Shown piece after piece: positions 61,280 through 64,000 of a stretch of 64,000 bases of DNA. The first letter of the stretch is position 1, and every line of letters starts with the position of its first letter. The stretch covers positions 112,230 to 176,229 of the forward strand of contig NZ_JANPLK010000072.1 of assembly GCF_031426495.1 (NCBI RefSeq). Direction: 5' to 3'. This DNA is from Gemmatimonas sp. (GTDB lineage: Bacteria > Gemmatimonadota > Gemmatimonadetes > Gemmatimonadales > Gemmatimonadaceae). The notes beneath the pieces are model-generated. The model saw only the letters and a program-made list of their open reading frames with translations, ran no database searches and was not told where the DNA came from. Made by a program: the position numbers and the translations under genes.

Positions 61280-61811
61280 GGCGCGTGATGATCGCGCGCG
61301 GTACGAGGTACACGACCGCTCCGATCAGATTGAGAATCGAGGCGATGAACACGGGCAGCACCGCACCAAACGAATAGGTGAGCCCGAGAACGAACCCCAG
61401 TACGCATTCGGCGCGAAAGATCGGCACGAACAGGGCGAGTACCGGCAGCGCCTGAAACAGGCCGGACGAGATGTCCTTGTGGCCGGTCATGAAGGCCGAG
61501 GCCACCGCGATGGCGTAGAGGAGGGCCATGGCATACCCGACCTGAATCTTCCGCCACTCGGTGTTCGCGGCCGCGCGGTCACTGGCGTGCTGTGCAATGC
61601 GCTGCCCCACACGTCCGGCCAAGAACCAGGTGAGTACGGGCAGAATCAGCGCGCCCCACCAGTTCGAGATCAGCGGCATATCGTTGCGCGCCAGGAAGCT
61701 ATGGCTGGGCACACCACCTTGGCTGTGTTGCCACACGAGCAAAGACCCAATCGCGATGGCGACCGTGATTGTGAAACGGAGACGCAAGCGCGAGAACGAG
61801 ACGGAATCCAC
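61254..61811 (-). CDS. Hypothetical integral membrane protein
   Basis: 185 aa with five or so hydrophobic helices (ITVAIAIGSLLVW; WGALILPVLTWFLAG; VGYAMALLYAIAVASAFM; FQALPVLALFVPIF; YSFGAVLPVFIASILNLIGA). No known family seen; DUF-type inner-membrane protein. Function not inferred. It is separated by 93 bp from the MBL-fold gene upstream on the same strand. Confidence 0.7.
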   Translation of the reverse strand: MDSVSFSRLRLRFTITVAIAIGSLLVWQHSQGGVPSHSFLARNDMPLISNWWGALILPVLTWFLAGRVGQRIAQHASDRAAANTEWRKIQVGYAMALLYAIAVASAFMTGHKDISSGLFQALPVLALFVPIFRAECVLGFVLGLTYSFGAVLPVFIASILNLIGAVVYLVPRAIITRLRARDAAT

Positions 61812-61904
61812 GGGACGTGCTCCGGTCGGCGGTGGAGGCGAACGGTGGGGTTGTGCCGCTACCGTACGCGCCGAGCGGGTCGAGGTTTCTGTGCGGCGCC
61901 CGGC

Positions 61905-63071
61905 CTAATAGCGCATCCGAAGGGTGGCGCCGGCCTGCAGCGCCGTCCAACGATCGCCCTGGTAGCGGTGTACGATATCGATCAGTTGCCGACCGTGAAT
62001 GCCGCGCACGACGCGTTCGGATTTCTCGGGCGACCGGAAGAAGTCTTCCCAGTGTCCGAGCAGCACATGCTCTGGTGCGAGGCTGGCGAGCAGGATGTCG
62101 GGGTACGACGGCTCCTGATCGAAGTTCGCGGCCGTGATGATGAGCACCGTGTTGCGCGCGGTTGGCATCGTGCCGATCACGGCCACGGCGCGACGCACGA
62201 CCTCGGGCGACGCGCTAGCATCGTGCACGACGATTCGAGTGCCCACGCGGCCGTCGCGATCGAGCAGGTCGATGGCGTAGGCGTATACGCGCCCAAGCTT
62301 CCAGCCGAAGAGGCCGCGGGGAAGCGACGTTTGAGCTGCTTCGACAGTGCCGCGGGCGATGACATGCGTGCCGAAGTTCGGCGCATGTTCCCAGGCGATC
62401 GCGCGCACGCGCACGGCGTCACCGATTGAGAGTGAGTGCCCCGGTTGATCGGCGGTCACGCCGGCCAGCGAGTCCACCGACACGAGTCGCGACGCGGCTC
62501 CCGTCACGCGTCCGAAGGCGGGGACCGCGTTGAGCGTGTTCACCACGGAGCGGCTGCCGAACACGGTGGCGTTGGGCACATAGCTCGCGAGCACCGGCAG
62601 ATCCATGAGATGGTCATAGTGTCCGTGCCCCACGAGCACGGCGCGCACGCGCGACAGGCGGTCTGGTCCGGCGGCGGGGAGATCACGCAACCGACGGGCA
62701 ATGCGCGCCTCGTTGGGGGACGACCCGAACAGCCAGTTCCCGAACACCGTCCACCAGAGCGTGGGGTTGGTGTACGACGGTGGGGTCATCACGAGCTGCA
62801 TACTGTCGCGCCACGGGACGAACAGGAAGCCGCTGACACCCATGGCCACGATGTCGACGGAGTCGTGACAGCTGGCCGTGATCGTGCAGTCACCGACGGC
62901 TTTGATGTGCGCCGCCGCGACGGGGCGAAGGGGCGCGGGATCGCCGGTGCGCACCCAGTGGCACGCGGCAAGGCTCACGCAAACGGTGAGCAACGCGAGT
63001 GCGTGGCGAAGCCGCGACCGGGTGAACGGCTGGTGCCACGCGCGTGCAATGCTTGACCACGAAGACGTCAC
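61905..63071 (-). CDS. MBL-fold metallohydrolase, lipoprotein
   Basis: About 388 aa. Lipobox AAC (VSLAACHW). Metallo-beta-lactamase fold of the UlaG/NAPE-PLD-like group: HGHYDHLMDLP supplies zinc ligands, and GHSLSIGDAVRVRAIAWEHA and VLLGHWEDFF carry later ligands. Such periplasmic lipoproteins may cleave phosphodiesters or lactones; substrate unknown. Start: GTG 63071; an ATG at 63128 would overlap the divergent gene. Confidence 0.87.
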   Translation of the reverse strand: MTSSWSSIARAWHQPFTRSRLRHALALLTVCVSLAACHWVRTGDPAPLRPVAAAHIKAVGDCTITASCHDSVDIVAMGVSGFLFVPWRDSMQLVMTPPSYTNPTLWWTVFGNWLFGSSPNEARIARRLRDLPAAGPDRLSRVRAVLVGHGHYDHLMDLPVLASYVPNATVFGSRSVVNTLNAVPAFGRVTGAASRLVSVDSLAGVTADQPGHSLSIGDAVRVRAIAWEHAPNFGTHVIARGTVEAAQTSLPRGLFGWKLGRVYAYAIDLLDRDGRVGTRIVVHDASASPEVVRRAVAVIGTMPTARNTVLIITAANFDQEPSYPDILLASLAPEHVLLGHWEDFFRSPEKSERVVRGIHGRQLIDIVHRYQGDRWTALQAGATLRMRY

Positions 63072-63118
63072 AGTCGTAGTCTGTGACAAGGCGAGTGCCA
63101 CTTCAATGGGCTGAACCG

Positions 63119-63877
63119 ATGAACGCATGCTTGACCTTGCGGTACCGCTGGGCCGCGATCGCGATGATGCTGGCCGGCCTGACTCGTTCGGCCGCTGCCT
63201 GTTCGCTGGTGGCGCCGTGGGAGATCAATGACCCGCTTATGATCGCGTTCATCGGCTCGCCGTTGGCCGACACGGTGCGGGCAGGCGACGGATCGCGTCG
63301 CCCAGTCGTGGCGATGGGGCATTCCGGCAACGGGGCGGCGCGCGTGGCGTATGGACAGCGCGTCCGAGTCTCCCGCTTGGGCAATCGCGCTCGCAAAGCC
63401 TTGCCGCCCGGCACGCGAGAGGCGGTGTTGGTGCCATGGGACTATGCCGCTGACTGTCGTCCGGTGGCGTGGGGGCGCAGTGCCCGCTGGCTCCCCGATT
63501 CGCTCAGCGGACTATTCCGCGCGCGGTTGCGTCCGCGGGCCGAGTGGGCGCAAGGCATTCCCACCTTCGACATCACCGGTGCGCACTTCCAGCCATACCG
63601 CGATGCGCCACGAGGAGCTGATGTGTCTTCCCGTGAGCCACGATTGAGCGCGCACGCATTGCTGTCGTTCTACGACGCGTTGCCAGCCTGGGGTCGAGAG
63701 CCGGACACCTTTGCGGGGCGTGACTGGATCAACCGCATCAGGGCTGATACCGCCTTGGCAAACCGCTACCCGGTCACATCGCTTATCGATCGCGCCATCG
63801 AGGAGTTCGAGATCGCGCGGGCACGCTCGGTACGCGTCCCGGTCTCCGGCACATTCCGACTAGTGGAGCGTAAGTGA
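63119..63877 (+). CDS. Exported hypothetical protein
   Basis: 252 aa, ATG 63119. Signal peptide (IAMMLAGLTRSAAAC). Mature protein begins CSLVAPWEINDPLMIAFIGS; it has two or three cysteines and an aromatic-rich middle. No family recognised. It is divergent from the MBL-fold gene by 47 bp and followed after 36 bp by a probable transposase gene, so its downstream side may have been rearranged. Confidence 0.65.
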   Translation: MNACLTLRYRWAAIAMMLAGLTRSAAACSLVAPWEINDPLMIAFIGSPLADTVRAGDGSRRPVVAMGHSGNGAARVAYGQRVRVSRLGNRARKALPPGTREAVLVPWDYAADCRPVAWGRSARWLPDSLSGLFRARLRPRAEWAQGIPTFDITGAHFQPYRDAPRGADVSSREPRLSAHALLSFYDALPAWGREPDTFAGRDWINRIRADTALANRYPVTSLIDRAIEEFEIARARSVRVPVSGTFRLVERK

Positions 63878-63913
63878 AATGTGGATAGCACGAGACTTGC
63901 ACCCGACGGCGGT

Positions 63914-64000
63914 ATGTTTACGCCGACTATGGACCTCGTGCTCGCTCCCGATGATCGCCGCACCCTCGAACAGATGCTCCGCCAGACGACGCTGAGCCAA
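63914..64000 (+). CDS. Probable IS630-family transposase, N-terminus (cut by window edge)
   Basis: Only 29 codons lie in the window, from ATG 63914 or ATG 63929. The reading MDLVLAPDDRRTLEQMLRQT resembles the first helix of IS630/Tc1-mariner transposases, which start with a similar DRxxLE... segment before their helix-turn-helix. A conserved helix-turn-helix protein of another kind is possible. The gene cannot be judged complete from here. Confidence 0.5.
   Translation, partial: MFTPTMDLVLAPDDRRTLEQMLRQTTLSQ

Noticed and set aside
1..64000. Prophage, conjugative element or defence island
   Set aside because: I saw no structural phage, integrase, relaxase, restriction or Cas genes; mobile traces are limited to the IS3 remnant and the edge ORF.

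Overview
The window looks like chromosome of a GC-rich, diderm, free-living heterotroph. My best guess is the phylum Gemmatimonadota (Gemmatimonas-like). That is inferred from the mix of genes, not from any marker gene: a phytase/TonB-receptor pair, a MoxR/DUF58/DUF4159 operon, a metallopeptidase/propeller/outer-membrane-barrel fusion, an ECF sigma factor coupled to a Ser/Thr kinase, a PEP-CTERM protein, and a class II ribonucleotide reductase carrying an intein. I saw no rRNA, tRNA or CRISPR array. Most genes are densely packed, with stop and start codons often overlapping as ATGA or GTGA.

Region by region. (1) 1-1628, minus strand: a lipoprotein beta-propeller phytase translationally coupled to a TonB-dependent receptor cut by the left edge. 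(2) 1790-3758: an SDR oxidoreductase and a GAF protein with a degenerate kinase-like tail. (3) 3808-11891: an eight-gene MoxR/DUF58/BatA-type envelope operon that includes a small protein with a ubiquitin-like pattern. (4) 11917-19492: HDAC-like deacylase, CorA, a zinc-ribbon Ser/Thr kinase, an Ala-Glu-type dipeptide epimerase, PriA and an aminotransferase. (5) 19527-25302: YceI; a LOR/SDH (TIGR00300) - acidic protein - Fur - CcdA operon; and an ABC exporter. (6) 25390-29090: a glycine-zipper lipoprotein and a convergent gamma-glutamyltransferase, separated by a 220-bp palindrome around a strong terminator, then an exported protein. (7) 29216-32826: a murQ-anmK-GH3 muropeptide recycling operon. 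(8) 32835-39923: PP2C phosphatase, a lipoprotein amidase coupled to the large metallopeptidase/propeller/barrel protein, and a gamma-carbonic anhydrase. (9) 40394-44068: nrdJ interrupted by a LAGLIDADG intein. (10) 44069-46794: a small accessory patch with a decayed IS3 transposase and a trypsin-like lipoprotein protease, bracketed by two similar terminators. (11) 46795-53508: HEAT protein, histidine kinase and small metabolic or DUF genes. (12) 53931-60936: ECF sigma factor/kinase pair, divergent from a Spondin_N PEP-CTERM protein and a CSS-EAL-DEP-DEP phosphodiesterase. (13) 60937-64000: a truncated exported ORF, a membrane protein, an MBL-fold lipoprotein, a secreted protein, and the start of a probable IS630 transposase at the right edge.

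Several clusters converge on cell-envelope biology. Cell-wall recycling is covered by murQ, anmK, the GH3 enzyme, the epimerase and the amidase. Envelope assembly or quality control is suggested by the MoxR/Bat operon, and signalling by the kinases, PP2C, ECF factor and c-di-GMP phosphodiesterase. The points most worth following up are the ubiquitin-like protein in the MoxR operon, the CSS-EAL-DEP-DEP enzyme, the palindromic repeat/terminator at 26.3 kb, the GH3 enzyme lacking the usual acid/base histidine, and the intein.
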